64,000 nucleotides of DNA from Oscheius dolichura. Taxonomy: Eukaryota; Nematoda; Chromadorea; Rhabditida; Rhabditidae. Of this stretch, positions 45,958-56,068 are shown piece by piece. A program made the position numbers and the translations under genes. Every line of letters begins with the position of its first letter. Position 1 is the first letter of the stretch. The notes under the pieces are model-generated. The model made no database searches and was not told where the DNA came from. It saw only the letters and a list, made by a program, of their open reading frames with translations. Location: NCBI GenBank assembly GCA_932521035.1, contig OW051492.1:11036001-11100000 (forward strand), given 5' to 3'.

Positions 45958-46038
45958 TTCCCATGCGGGAAATCGAACCCGCCTGAGTCAAAAGAAGTCA
46001 GAGGTTCGCGGCGCGACTAACCACTAGACCACATGCGA
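45958..46038 (-). pseudogene. tRNA-Glu-like sequence with disrupted anticodon arm
   Basis: On the minus strand the ends TCGCATG/CATGGGA pair with one mismatch. TGGTCTAGTGG is a Glu-type A box and GGGTTCGATTTCC a B box with one extra T in the loop. The 81-base length and the 23-base CCTCTGA...TCAGG segment, where a 17-base anticodon arm should be, suggest an insertion or intron. I cannot assign an anticodon. A pseudogene or an intron-containing tRNA are both possible. Confidence 0.45.
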
Positions 46039-46654
46039 TGGTGGGCCAGCCATTTCAAAAAAAGACTAAACCACCCTCTGTCCCATTTGGTAAAAACCTC
46101 CTCCCCCGCTAATCGCACTCTAGTCCAAAGGTTTCTCTAATGACGAGCAGTTTGCAAATTATAAACATTTCTCCGTCTACGGACTCGACTAGCAGCCGAA
46201 CAATCCAGTAGGAAGGATTTTTCTGCCATTTTCATAATTTTACCCAAAAAGGGGCTGGAATCCGATCCTCTTGGAGCAATTTCGTCCTGTAAACACGATT
46301 TTTGACAGATTATGGCCTTTAGAATCAATTGTTACGCTCGCTTTGAGTCGAACATTTGAGGAAAATCTGCCCAGAATTTAAAAAAAGCGGCCCCATGTCG
46401 TCATTTTCCCCTTCTCTCAAACCTCCACCTCCACAGGCGATGATTTTAGATCGGGGAGTTTTTATAAACTGCCTTTTTACTTTGAGGACTACGTAGATTT
46501 CACCTGTAACAGCTGGAATTTCCCATGAATTGAATACTAAAGAAAGGGCAAGATTCTTGTAGTCTCTGGTAGTTCATTGAAACGGAGCGGACTGGACTTT
46601 GCTACGCTCTCCTTCTTCTTATTTTTCGAATTTTTAGACCTTTTAAAAGACAGA

Positions 46655-46855
46655 ACGCGTCTTTTCTAGCCTACTGTAAGTGCGCGCCAACTGGCGTAAA
46701 CGGCGGGCAGAGCCGTCGCTTAGCGGCGCGCGTTGGACGAAATTCGCTGAACATGATTGAAATTTGGCATTATTCTTCACATTTTTCACATTTTTCTAAT
46801 TTTTAAAGTAGTGCTTCAAAATCAGCAGAAAATTCTGAGTTTTGTGAAGGTAAAT
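46655..46855. repeat. family C element (C8)
   Basis: TCTAGCCTACTGTAAGTGCG, GTAAACGGCGGGCAGAGCCG, GTTGGACGAAATTCGCTGAAC, right end AATCAGCAGAAAATTCTGAG. Full length. Confidence 0.9.
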
Positions 46856-47490
46856 TAAAAGAAAATAATCAAGGCCACAGGGTTTAGAGATACGGTAACA
46901 ACCCCGAGACCCTATGACGTATCTCTCTACAACTAATTTACTCCCACATTCTCATCACTGCTCATCTCTCTCTTGATCCCGGCTCGTAATTTTCATGGGA
47001 ATTCCCAATTTTCTGTGTTTTACTCTCTGATACCAGGGATCAGGAGCTAATTAGCTCTCTCTCTCTCTCTCTCTCCGGCCGCCCCCATCCATCATCTTCT
47101 GGTCCAAAAAGTGACCCATAACCCGAAAAGTGTCGCCTCTTCCCGTTAGGGCCAATACTCCATACTCTGGCCGGAATACGAGAGGAGGGAGCAGATCAAA
47201 AGTCCGGCACTCTCTCGCCTCTATTTCCCTGCCCTGGTGCCACAGTTAGACAGCCAAACAGCGACAATCCTTCTCTTTTTATAAAGTTCCAATCCTCGTC
47301 ACACTATACTGCGATGTGCGTCAAATTCGCCGGTCATTGTCATTAATTTTTCATTCCTTTCCCTATTGCGTCCCCCTCGTTGTTTTGTTTTTGTCTGTTT
47401 CCGAAAAAATGGATGTTGAAGAGAGAATAAGAGAAGGTGGACTTCTTGATCAGTTCCGATAGGGGCGTCAGTCCTATTTTTCCCGCGCCG

Positions 47491-47571
47491 CCGCACCCGT
47501 AGAATCTCGGCAGCTTCTGGCCGTGAGCATTGAGTCAAAGGGGATTTTGCTGCGGAGACTTTACGGGTGCG
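47491..47571. repeat. family A palindromic element (A11)
   Basis: Arms CCGCACCCGTAGAATCTCGGC and TGCGGAGACTTTACGGGTGCG. It ends about 175 bases upstream of the neuropeptide gene start. Confidence 0.85.
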
Positions 47572-47743
47572 ACGCGCGGGAGAAGATCTCCTAAAACGTC
47601 TTCTACGTGTAAACTGTGGCTCTTTTTCTCCTCTCTTTTCTCTAGAATTTCTTTCTCTTTCGCTCCGAAAGCCGCCACTAATCCTCCCGCTCTTTCAGAT
47701 CTCCTCATTCTCAGGGTCTCCCCCCGAAAGTAGTAAAAGCATA

Positions 47744-49182
47744 ATGCCTCGACAGTGTGCTATATTGGCACTTTTCTTCTTCACAATTCACTTGACCGCC
47801 GGTGCCTTGGACGGCATGGAGGGCGACGGATTCGGCTTTGACAAGAAGAAGCGCGCCCTGGATGGTCTCGACGGGAACGGCTTCGGCTTCGATAAGAGAG
47901 CCCTCAACGGCCTTGAAGGTACCGTAACCCTCTTCTAATCAGAAAATGGAATGTTTAGGAGCTGGATTCGGTTTTGACAAGCGCGCTTTGAACTCCATGG
48001 ACGGCGCTGGGTTTGGCTTCGACAAACGGGCTCTGAACGGACTGGAAGGTACAGTAACCCGTCTTCCTCTCAGGAAAAATGATGATTTTAGGAGCTGGCT
48101 TCGGTTTTGATAAGAGAGCGTTGAACGGTCTGGAAGGAGAGGGCTTCGGCTTCGATAAAAGAGCCCTCAACTCCATGGACGGAGCCGGTTTCGGCTTTGA
48201 CAAGCGCGCCTTGAACTCCATGGACGGTTAGTACTTTTTCAGCACTTTTAACCTAGATTGGCACCCTAAAAACTACTTGTTCTATACTTAAAAGATGCAG
48301 AATTTTTCGCTGATTATGATACACTAATTTATTTTTTGAAACAATATCAAAATAGGGAGAAAATCGACTCAAAGCGCGCGAAACTCTGAATTATGAAAGA
48401 GTGCGAGCCCTAGTCCGAAAAACGGATTTATGAAATTTTTGCTATTTTCAGGAGCTGGATTTGGCTTTGACAAGCGTGCTCTGAATGGTCTTGAGGGTGA
48501 AGGCTTCGGATTTGACAAGAGAGCCCTCAATTCTATGGACGGAGCCGGCTTCGGATTCGATAAGCGGGCTCTGAACGGTCTTGAAGGTACAGTAACCCTG
48601 TTTACCCCGAGAAACCATAATATTTAGGAGCTGGATTCGGTTTTGACAAGCGCGCTTTGAACTCCATGGACGGGGCCGGGTTTGGCTTCGACAAGAGGCA
48701 TTTCCCCACCTATTCCCACCCAGGGAAGCGAGCTCTCAATGGACTGGAAGGAGCCGGCTTCGGCTTTGATAAGAGACGGTTTCCCTTGATATCTAGTGAG
48801 TTTTTTCTTTATTTTTGACCGTAAACTGACAATATGCGCGTTTTCTGGCCTACTGTAACGGCGCGCCACCATACGTAAACAGCGGGCACACCTGGTTTTT
48901 GCCGGCGCCCGTCAGGCGAAATTCGCTGATCAAAATTGAAAATATGCATTTTTCTCCAAAAACTTGATATTTTCATAATTTTTAAATTCGATATTCGGAA
49001 TCAGCAGAAAATTCTGAATATTTTGAAGATAACCTTATCCCGAATTAATGCCCCGATTTTTAGGAATCGTCGCCCACACCCACATGGCCAAGCGCGCCCT
49101 GAATGGACTCGAGGGTGAGGGATTCGGCTTCGACAAGAGAACTCCTCACATCCTACTGCCGATCCGAGCCTTGAGGGTCTGA
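47744..49182 (+). CDS. nlp-14: orcokinin-like (NLP-14 type) neuropeptide precursor, 273 aa
   Basis: Exons 47744-47918, 47959-48048, 48092-48226, 48452-48586, 48628-48795, 49064-49182, all in frame. A TTTCAG acceptor at 47693-47698 precedes the start. The signal peptide MPRQCAILALFFFTIHLTAG is followed by 14 peptides of 13 residues, separated by KR (once KKKR, once KRR): ALNGLEG(A/E)GFGFD, ALNSMDGAGFGFD, ALDGLDGNGFGFD and ALDGMEGDGFGFD. This matches nematode orcokinin-like NLP-14/NLP-15 peptides (ALNSLDG-GFGF-). Spacers HFPTYSHPG and RFPLISS...HTHMA are also bounded by basic sites. Introns 1-4 interrupt the same Gly codon of a repeat in phase 1, so inner exons are interchangeable modules. The product would be secreted from neurons after convertase cleavage. 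Confidence 0.95.
48836..49030. repeat. family C element (C9)
   Basis: TTTTCTGGCCTACTGTAACG, GTAAACAGCGGGCACACC, GGCGAAATTCGCTGATCAAAA, right end GATATTCGGAATCAGCAGAAA then ATTCTGAA. It fills the last intron of the neuropeptide gene. Confidence 0.9.
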
Positions 49183-49411
49183 AAAGGGAAAGATTTCGAG
49201 ACGGAAAAAAGAAAACGTCTGTCCCCCTGCCATATCCTATCTCTCTCTCCAAGTTGATGATATCCTCCTCTCCCTGTCAATTTTTCTCACAAAAAACAGA
49301 TCCATTTATTTCCTACTGTCGTTATGATGAAAATGGACACAAATAAATATTGTTGAGTAGTTGTCAGATGGCGGGAGCATCCTATTGCCTCCATGGAGAG
49401 AAGTAGTGCGA

Positions 49412-49436
49412 CCACACCCGTAAAATAATGGCAGCT
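49412..49436. repeat. family A single arm, diverged (A12)
   Basis: CCACACCCGTAAAATAATGGCAGC resembles one arm; no partner arm. Confidence 0.45.
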
Positions 49437-49595
49437 AAAAGAAAATCGAAAATTGCAACAGAAAATCAAGAAAACCCGATGAAATCAGGCTTACATCGCA
49501 AGAAGATACAATAACATGAGAAGTTACAACTTTTTTATGTCTAGAATGTTTATGGCAATCACTTTTTTGTTTGATTTCGGCTGCGATCTCTGCAG

Positions 49596-50725
49596 CTATT
49601 TTCCTCTTCCCTTTTCCATGGGCTCTCCCGTCTCGTCTAAGTAACATCCATACCAGTTGAAACCATTCGCCGAATCGATGTCTCTCTTCTGGCCGAAAAT
49701 GCATCGCAGCAATTCAACTAGCAAAATGATTCCAAGAGATATGAACACGTAGAGAAGAGGCGGATCCACTGAAATAGTGCTTCCTCTAATAGCTGCTTCT
49801 TTTCCATTCTATTTCATTTTTTCTGCTAGCTTTCTAGACCAAATCAATATTGAATAACATAAATAAAGCATCAAAATTGTATAAAAATATGTAAAAGAGA
49901 AAATATAATCGCCATTTACGCACAGCAAACTTCCGTGGAAGCGAAAGATGTGATCTGGTATTGAAATACTCCCGCTGTCTCATTTTTAGTCGATTATTCT
50001 TCCTGTATTCACCTTCTCTGCAACTTTTGGCCAGCACAATAATAATCAAACGATAAGGATTGTATCATAAAAAGAAAACAAAGAAAATAACGACAGCAAT
50101 CAAAATTTCAAAAACACTTACAGAATGAGAGGCTGTCCATTCCTTTGTTCTTCTTGCCATTTTTTTCTATTTTTGCTTCTTGACTTGCATCAGAAATAAT
50201 CATATTTTTGCTAAATAACTTCTCAAGTCGTTGCTCTTCCTTCTTAGTTAGTGCTTGATTGTAATTGTCTTCAATACGGAGAGCGAGTCCTTTATGAGAA
50301 TGAATTTGCTTCAAATTTGGTAAAATTGACGTCAAATTCTCGGTAAAAATATTGCATCGAATAATGATAGCATCGCCCACAGCTTTTGCTGTGTTTATTT
50401 GTTGGATATTTTTCAAAAATTCGAGATTTCGCAAAGTTGAGCTCTCAATTATTAGACGGCCTTCAATATCAGTCAAATTGGAGAATTGTGAGAAGTCCAC
50501 CGCTAGAAAATGAGCATTGCGAAAAACAAGATCTCCATAATGTGTACTGTTCACGCGCGGAGAAGTTGTTGTACTGCCACCGTCTCCATTGGTCGCAATG
50601 TAGACCGTCTCTGCACTATTTTCGTTAGTGGTCGGCTGTGTAGTATCGTGAAGTGAGCTTGTTCGACTCGTAGAGGTCAATGCAGCGGAAAGTTGAAATA
50701 AGAAGAAAGGCGGCAACAACATCAC
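49596..50725 (-). CDS. receptor-L-domain type I membrane protein, 258 aa
   Basis: Exons 50122-50725 and 49596-49768 join in phase 1. The signal peptide MMLLPPFFLFQLSAA is followed by a Ser/Thr-rich linker with N-glycosylation sites and an L-domain (residues about 70-175: VNSTHYGDLVFRNAHFLAVD, IEGRLIIESSTLRNLEFLKN, IIIRCNIFTENLTSILPNLK) as in insulin/EGF receptor ectodomains. After a basic linker comes a transmembrane helix (LLYVFISLGIILLVELL) and a short tail (QKRDIDSANGFNWYGC...GRGK). No kinase domain. Nematodes have many such stand-alone L-domain proteins (irld-type). The frame at 49834-50049, inside the intron, is not part of it. Confidence 0.8.
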
Positions 50726-51407
50726 AAATAACAGCTTGGAATACGAATGACAATGACTTTGCTATGCTCTCTACCAGTTTTTACATGATTTTTGATTGTG
50801 AGTAAATGTTTTCTAATAAATTTAGCTGTAAAAGGTAAAACAATGTGTCCATTACTGGCCAAAAATGCTTCGAGAAAGGGTTACATTTTTGGCCAAAACG
50901 ATGAACAGAAGTGCGCCCCGTGGCAACTCGGCGTCTCGCAGCGCTTTCATTCGGGCTGATCCCCGAAGGCTGTTCAATTCATTTCGGGCTACTTCTACTG
51001 TGTTTTGCTGTTTTTTACATTGTTTTTATTACTTGTCTGTTATCGGCTATATGCAGGAGATTGTTCAGCAGCTAAAATGTATTGAAAAACATTGATTTGA
51101 ACAATTAGGTCTCTTTTTATTAGTTGGAACCAAGCCTCATATAAAAAATGCTGTAAATCTTGTGCTGGGCAGTTATTTTGACTTTGTTTTGTATTGATAT
51201 CACCAAGTGAATTTTATTTGATGTTTCTGAAACAATATGCGCTAAACTTCAAGGGTAACTAGTGTTGACCAACCTTCGAAACATCTTTCAACGACTTCCA
51301 TGTTTATACTAACATTATTGTTGTCTGTGTCGTTCATTTTTTTTCAATTCTATCACCTTTTTATAAAATGAACATATGATAAGTAAATTTCTTTTTTTTC
51401 AGCCAAG
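50726..51407. promoter_or_regulatory. divergent upstream region
   Basis: Between the L-domain gene (-) and the UQCRQ gene (+). An eight-T plus CAG acceptor ends at 51402, six bases before the UQCRQ start, typical of a trans-splice site. The 76-aa frame at 50865-51095 shows no family. Confidence 0.4.
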
Positions 51408-51910
51408 ATGCGTCCCTCCATCGTCAGCCTGGGCAAGCACTTCGGAAACCTGGGAAAAGTAAGTTGTTTTTCATTTGCACCATTATTTTTTGAAATTATA
51501 ATTTGTTTTCATTGTATCATAATTTTAGATGTATGGAGAGCATCGCTTCGCCTTGGCCCCCAACGAGCAGAAAGTATTCAAGGGATTTTTTGAGCAGGCC
51601 GTCGTAAACGTACGTTTTTTCGATTTATAACATTAAAAGTTTGAGTAGGATTTTTAGACATTGTACTGATAGGCCAAGCGGCCATTCGCTTATTCCGTTT
51701 TGATTTATATATATTTTTGGCTGTATTCCCAGAATTTTTATATATATTTTAAACCAATCTTATTTTCAGGTTTTCAAAACATACGTCTGGAATCAGTGGT
51801 ACTACTATCTTCCCCAAGCTGTTGCAGCTTATCTCGTCTACGACTGGGCCAAGAAGACTAACCACCAGGCGAGCAGAAAGAATCCCGCGGATTACGCCAA
51901 TGATCAGTAG
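51408..51910 (+). CDS. UQCRQ: cytochrome b-c1 complex subunit 8 (UQCRQ/QCR8)
   Basis: Exons 51408-51458, 51529-51609, 51770-51910; 90 aa. Begins MRPSIVSLGKHFGNLGK, then MYGEHRFALAPNEQKVF, KTYVWNQWYYYLPQAVAAYL (single membrane segment) and ends SRKNPADYANDQ. Both ends match the family (GxxFGNLxx...Y-L-P-EQ and RKNPxxYxND). It is a small subunit of respiratory complex III in the mitochondrial inner membrane, contacting cytochrome b near the quinone site. All introns are phase 0. Confidence 0.95.
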
Positions 51911-53279
51911 AATTTTCGGTATTTGACTAGCTTTTACAGTAAATAGTAAACGTTCATAATTTCAGTATTATTCTTGTTGCCATTTATTTTTCTCTTCCCC
52001 TGCTACATTTAGGTGAAGATAGCATATGCTCCTGTAGTTTCCAGGAACTATTCCTGTTAAAAGATGAAATTAACGGTTAATGCGTAAGGGTATCAGAATA
52101 TTTTCCGTAGTGTAAAGCGTAAGGTGTATTGCACATGCTGATTGTAGCATACAGCAATGCTTTTATCTGAAGTCCTTCTTCTTGTATACGTGTGCTATAT
52201 TCTTTTCAGTCGGCCGAAAGAGCCAATATCCGCATAACTTTAATCATGACTTATGCCTTGGAAACATTGTTCAGAATTGAAGCTAACAAATGTTGTGGCC
52301 CGGCCAACACAATTGCCGTACCAAAAGTGAGTTTCTATGCTTTTTTTTCTTTAGATCCAGTACATTGCTCTTGAAACAGCCCGCAATGTGGAAGTCATTA
52401 AGGAGTCCAGTAAAGCTGAATACATAGCCGACAATCAACAAAATGGACAGACGCTTGCTTGCTGTATTTTTTGCAGTAAAAATCAGCAAGGTCTGATGCC
52501 ACATCACGATTAACGAAGCCATAAAAGTTTGAAAATTCGTGGTCACAATTCAAATGGGCGCCCAAAGTGTCATCACGCTGCATAGAAAACATAAAATGCT
52601 CCCCATAACGAGACTAATTGATTGCAGCAAAAATGAAAACGATCGGATGTCACAGTTTTGAGAAATAAATTTTCAAAGATTTTGACAGATTTCTCAAAAA
52701 ATCGACGTTGAATGAAAACGGGTGTAAACAGCGGGCAAACCGCGTTTTTGTATTGAAGATTACGGTATCCAACTTTGTCGAACGTGGCACTTGTGATCCA
52801 CACATTCATTTTTGCTATTCTTGGGCTCATTCGATGCAGAAAAAAAAGCTGAACCGGAAGTAATTTTGGCACCAAAATCTGTAACGCTTTTGATATAGAA
52901 AACCACAAAAAACTCATTTTCTTTTCAATGGCACATTTTCATGACCCTCAAAAATTGCTTCCGAATCTTTCGAGCATGCCGGATCGAATGCAGTTTACAG
53001 AAAAAAGTAAAAATGTGCCGTTTTTTTAACGCTGAGTTCGACAAAGTTGTATTGGCCGAAGAGCAAAAATTGCGCTGGTCCCGGCACGATCACTGTCGCG
53101 CCGACCTTTCTTCTTCCGCGGCGAGCTGTGCAGGCGATAATATTGCGTAGGATTTTTTGGCTCTCTCATATACGCAGTTGTCCGATTTCGAGAGTGCCAT
53201 TCCTACGAAACCTTTTACATTTACGTGCTCGTCATCCTCGTCTGTTTATAAAAATATCATCTTTTGTTTTCAGATAACA
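51911..53279. other. intergenic, nothing firmly supported
   Basis: Holds a 14-base exact inverted repeat, CAACTTTGTCGAAC (52769-52782) and its complement (53036-53049), which may bound a 280-base element. A partial family C motif (GGTGTAAACAGCGGGCAAACC, about 52722-52742) is the only trace of the central repeats on this side. Frames at 52573-52917 (-) and 52941-53150 (+) have no signature. Confidence 0.4.
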
Positions 53280-56068
53280 ATGGGAATACATGGATTGTGG
53301 CAAGTTTTAGAGCCCTGCTGTCAGCCGATCCGTTTGGAATCTTTAGAAGGGAAGAGACTAGCTGTAGGTTGGTTTAGAAACTATTTACAGTTTCTGCCGG
53401 TGTTAATTTTTTTAAATGGTGTTATTGAAGTTTTCCAGATGTTTCACTGTGGATATACCAAGGAGGAGCCAAAGCCTTGAAGGATACTCAGTCGCCACAT
53501 CTTGCCATAGCTGTCAATCGTCTTTGCAAACTTCTTTTCTACAAAATTAGACCTATTTTTGTTTTTGATGGGCGCGACGTTCCTGTCTTCAAAAAGAAAG
53601 TTTTGGTAATCCTTTTATATTTTATCTGTATCATGAATATGCTATAGAGAGAACGACGTCTGAAAGAAGCTGAAAAAGATGTCTTATTAAATAGAGAAAC
53701 AAGAAAACAGTTGGAGAGCTTAGCCACCGGCAGTCGAGATGAAGAAGAAGTAATGAAGGCGATACACAGTCCTGCCAAACGGTTGAAACAGGGAGACGAG
53801 GAAATGTTCAAGATTCCGTCATCCTCCAGGTCTCATTAAGTCTTCAGTTTTTTATTATGTTTAGGCAAGAAGTAGAATTAAGCGATGATGATGCAGAAAT
53901 AGCTATCGAAAAAGTTGTTGATAAGAGTATAAACAGTAAAACATCTGAAATTGAACGTCTAATTGAGTTACGGGAACAAATAAGAGTAAGCCGTTTGCAT
54001 CCTGACGCGGTAAGAAGTGTGCTTAGCCTTATGGCTGTTTTTTGTATAGATTCCAACGAAAACGACCGATTTTTGCAATTTTCAACTGGCTCGCGTATTA
54101 GGAAGAAACAAAATTGACAGAACTATCAAAAAACTAACAAAGGATCGTCAAGACGAAGTTACTGGTGTCGATGTTAAAGTAGCAGTGACAGATAGACGAG
54201 AGGCGCATGTTATTAGTTATGACGGCGCAGAAGATGTCCAGGTACATTTTTTCTATTGTTTTAAACATTTACTATAGGTTGTGGACCATGAGCCAACTAC
54301 ATCAAGAGAAAGCAATTGGACTAGTTTAGGGTTTACTCTCGATTATCTTCAACCTGCTCTGGATATTTCTAGCGAATCTAAAGAATCAGAGGAAGATTTC
54401 GATGTGAGATATATAAATAACCGCAGTTTTTAACTTCAGTGTGCTGAATTTGCTAAAATAACTAGTCGTGAATTTTTCAGCAAATCAAGCATGATCGAGA
54501 ATCTCATGAAAAGGCGTATTGGTGCTAGTCAAGCAGGTAACTTCGTATTTTTGCACTTTTTTGAAGGTCAGATTTTAGAGGCCGTTCGTCAAGATTCATG
54601 GTCTTCTGATTCTGGAGACGATGATTTTATTGATGTCACTGACGGTGAATACAACCATGATGAAGATGATAAACCAACTCGTGAATGGTCACCAGGGGTA
54701 TTACATCCTTTTGTCAATTTACAAATATACAATTTAGGCTGGTTGCATAGAAGCACATACATTTCGAAGACCTGCTACGAACAATATAAAACCAATAGAT
54801 GAGGATGACGTTCTTCCAGAATACCGAGATATACAAAAGCTTTTGACAGCATGTGGCTTTCCTTGGATACAGTCTCCTGGCGAAGCAGAAGCACAATGTG
54901 TGGAATTAGAGCGATTGGGCCTTGTGGATGTAGACTGGCAACTATTGTGGAAAAATGCATGGTTTAGGGTATTGTTTCGGATGATAGCGATGTTTGGCCT
55001 TTTGGAGCTCAAAACGTTTATCGCCATCTTTTCGCCAGGGATAAAAATGTCCAATTTTACAATCGAGAGAATATTTTTAGCCTCACAAGTAAGTTTTCCT
55101 AGACTGTTATCTTGTTACATTTCGAATTGTAGGTCTGTCACAATCAAACTTTGTTGAAATATCTATGATCGCTGGTGGAGATTATTCAGAAGGCATTCTT
55201 GGTGTTGGAATTGTTAAAGCATTAGAACTTATTGTCGAATTTTCACCCAATAAGAATGGAGACAACGAGAGAAAAGAGGTAGACCGCATCCGAATTTACA
55301 TGGCTGACTCAAATGATCTGCAGATTGTCGATACTATGAATGCTTTAGAAAACTGGCTTTTTAACAAGCCTGCACATGGTGAACCTAATGCAACCAGGCG
55401 AAGTATCAGAACTTTAATTGAAAAGAATAACATTGTAAATCATTTAAAAGGGGTAGGTAAGTTTTAACTTCTCGAAACAACAATATCCTAGATTTCTAAT
55501 GCTGATATAGTTGACGCTTATCTTCGGCCGAATGTAGATCATTCTCGTGAACCTCTTCGTTGGAAAAAGGTTGACCTAAGTGGCTTGAGAAACCTTATTA
55601 CAAACCTTCTTGGATGGACAGACGATAAATTTAATCAGGTTTGAGGTGTGCATTTTCTGATGCATTTTGTTTCAGCATGCACTACTATCTTTTGAAAAAT
55701 GGAATGAATTCATTACGGGTGTCGCCTCATATCAAAAACACATAACGTCTTACACATTGGTACAGGCGCCTGATGAACAAAAGATTACGATGAGTAAACG
55801 AGTTGCCGATGCGCTCCAACGTCTTCGTAGAAAAATGAATCCAGGTGAGAAAGTAATACGTCTCTGTATTTATTTACACTTTTCAGATCCTCCTACTCTA
55901 ATTTGTCAAACAACATTCGAAGACAGTGGAAGTGCTCCTTATAGATCATCAACTATTAGCCAGCCGCAAAGGCTACTCAACAGAAAGAGACCACGACCAA
56001 CCAAAAGAAGACCTCCTCAACCACTGCCAAAGCTGGATCTTTCTGAAAGTAGCGAAAGTGATTTTTAA
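53280..56068 (+). CDS. ERCC5: XPG/ERCC5 structure-specific endonuclease, 743 aa
   Basis: Exons 53280-53367, 53439-53605, 53648-53829, 53865-54009, 54050-54241, 54278-54403, 54440-54536, 54579-54697, 54738-54929, 54968-55088, 55133-55456, 55511-55638, 55676-55844, 55887-56068; phases agree. It makes the 3' incision in nucleotide excision repair. N region: [46 protein letters not shown]. The acidic spacer (residues about 80-390) is much shorter than in the 1186-aa human protein but keeps [14 protein letters not shown] region: [50 protein letters not shown], with the metal-binding E/E/D/D positions present. The basic tail ([12 protein letters not shown]) suits nuclear import. A TTTTCAG acceptor ends 6 bases before the start. 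Confidence 0.95.

Larger units (their letters stand above)
34238..47743. other. 13.5 kb gene-poor, element-rich region
   Basis: I find no complete gene here. The doubtful coding pieces (44983-45192 and 45526-45915) are listed separately. The region holds copies of families A to E, an AG run at about 37184-37200 and a CT run at about 47054-47074. Long frames such as 39138-39743 (+, 201 aa) and 44090-44479 (-, 129 aa) carry family motifs or lack a methionine start and show no domain. Confidence 0.5.

Noticed and set aside
49834-50049. Frame KSCREGEYRKNNRLKMRQRE as a cytoplasmic exon of the L-domain gene
   Set aside because: No acceptor of the right phase; joining 50122 directly to 49768 gives a transmembrane helix in frame.
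54537-54578. Use of the earlier acceptor TTTTGAAG in XPG (adding GQIL)
   Set aside because: Both acceptors keep the frame, but GATTTTAG matches the nematode consensus and gives a typical intron length.
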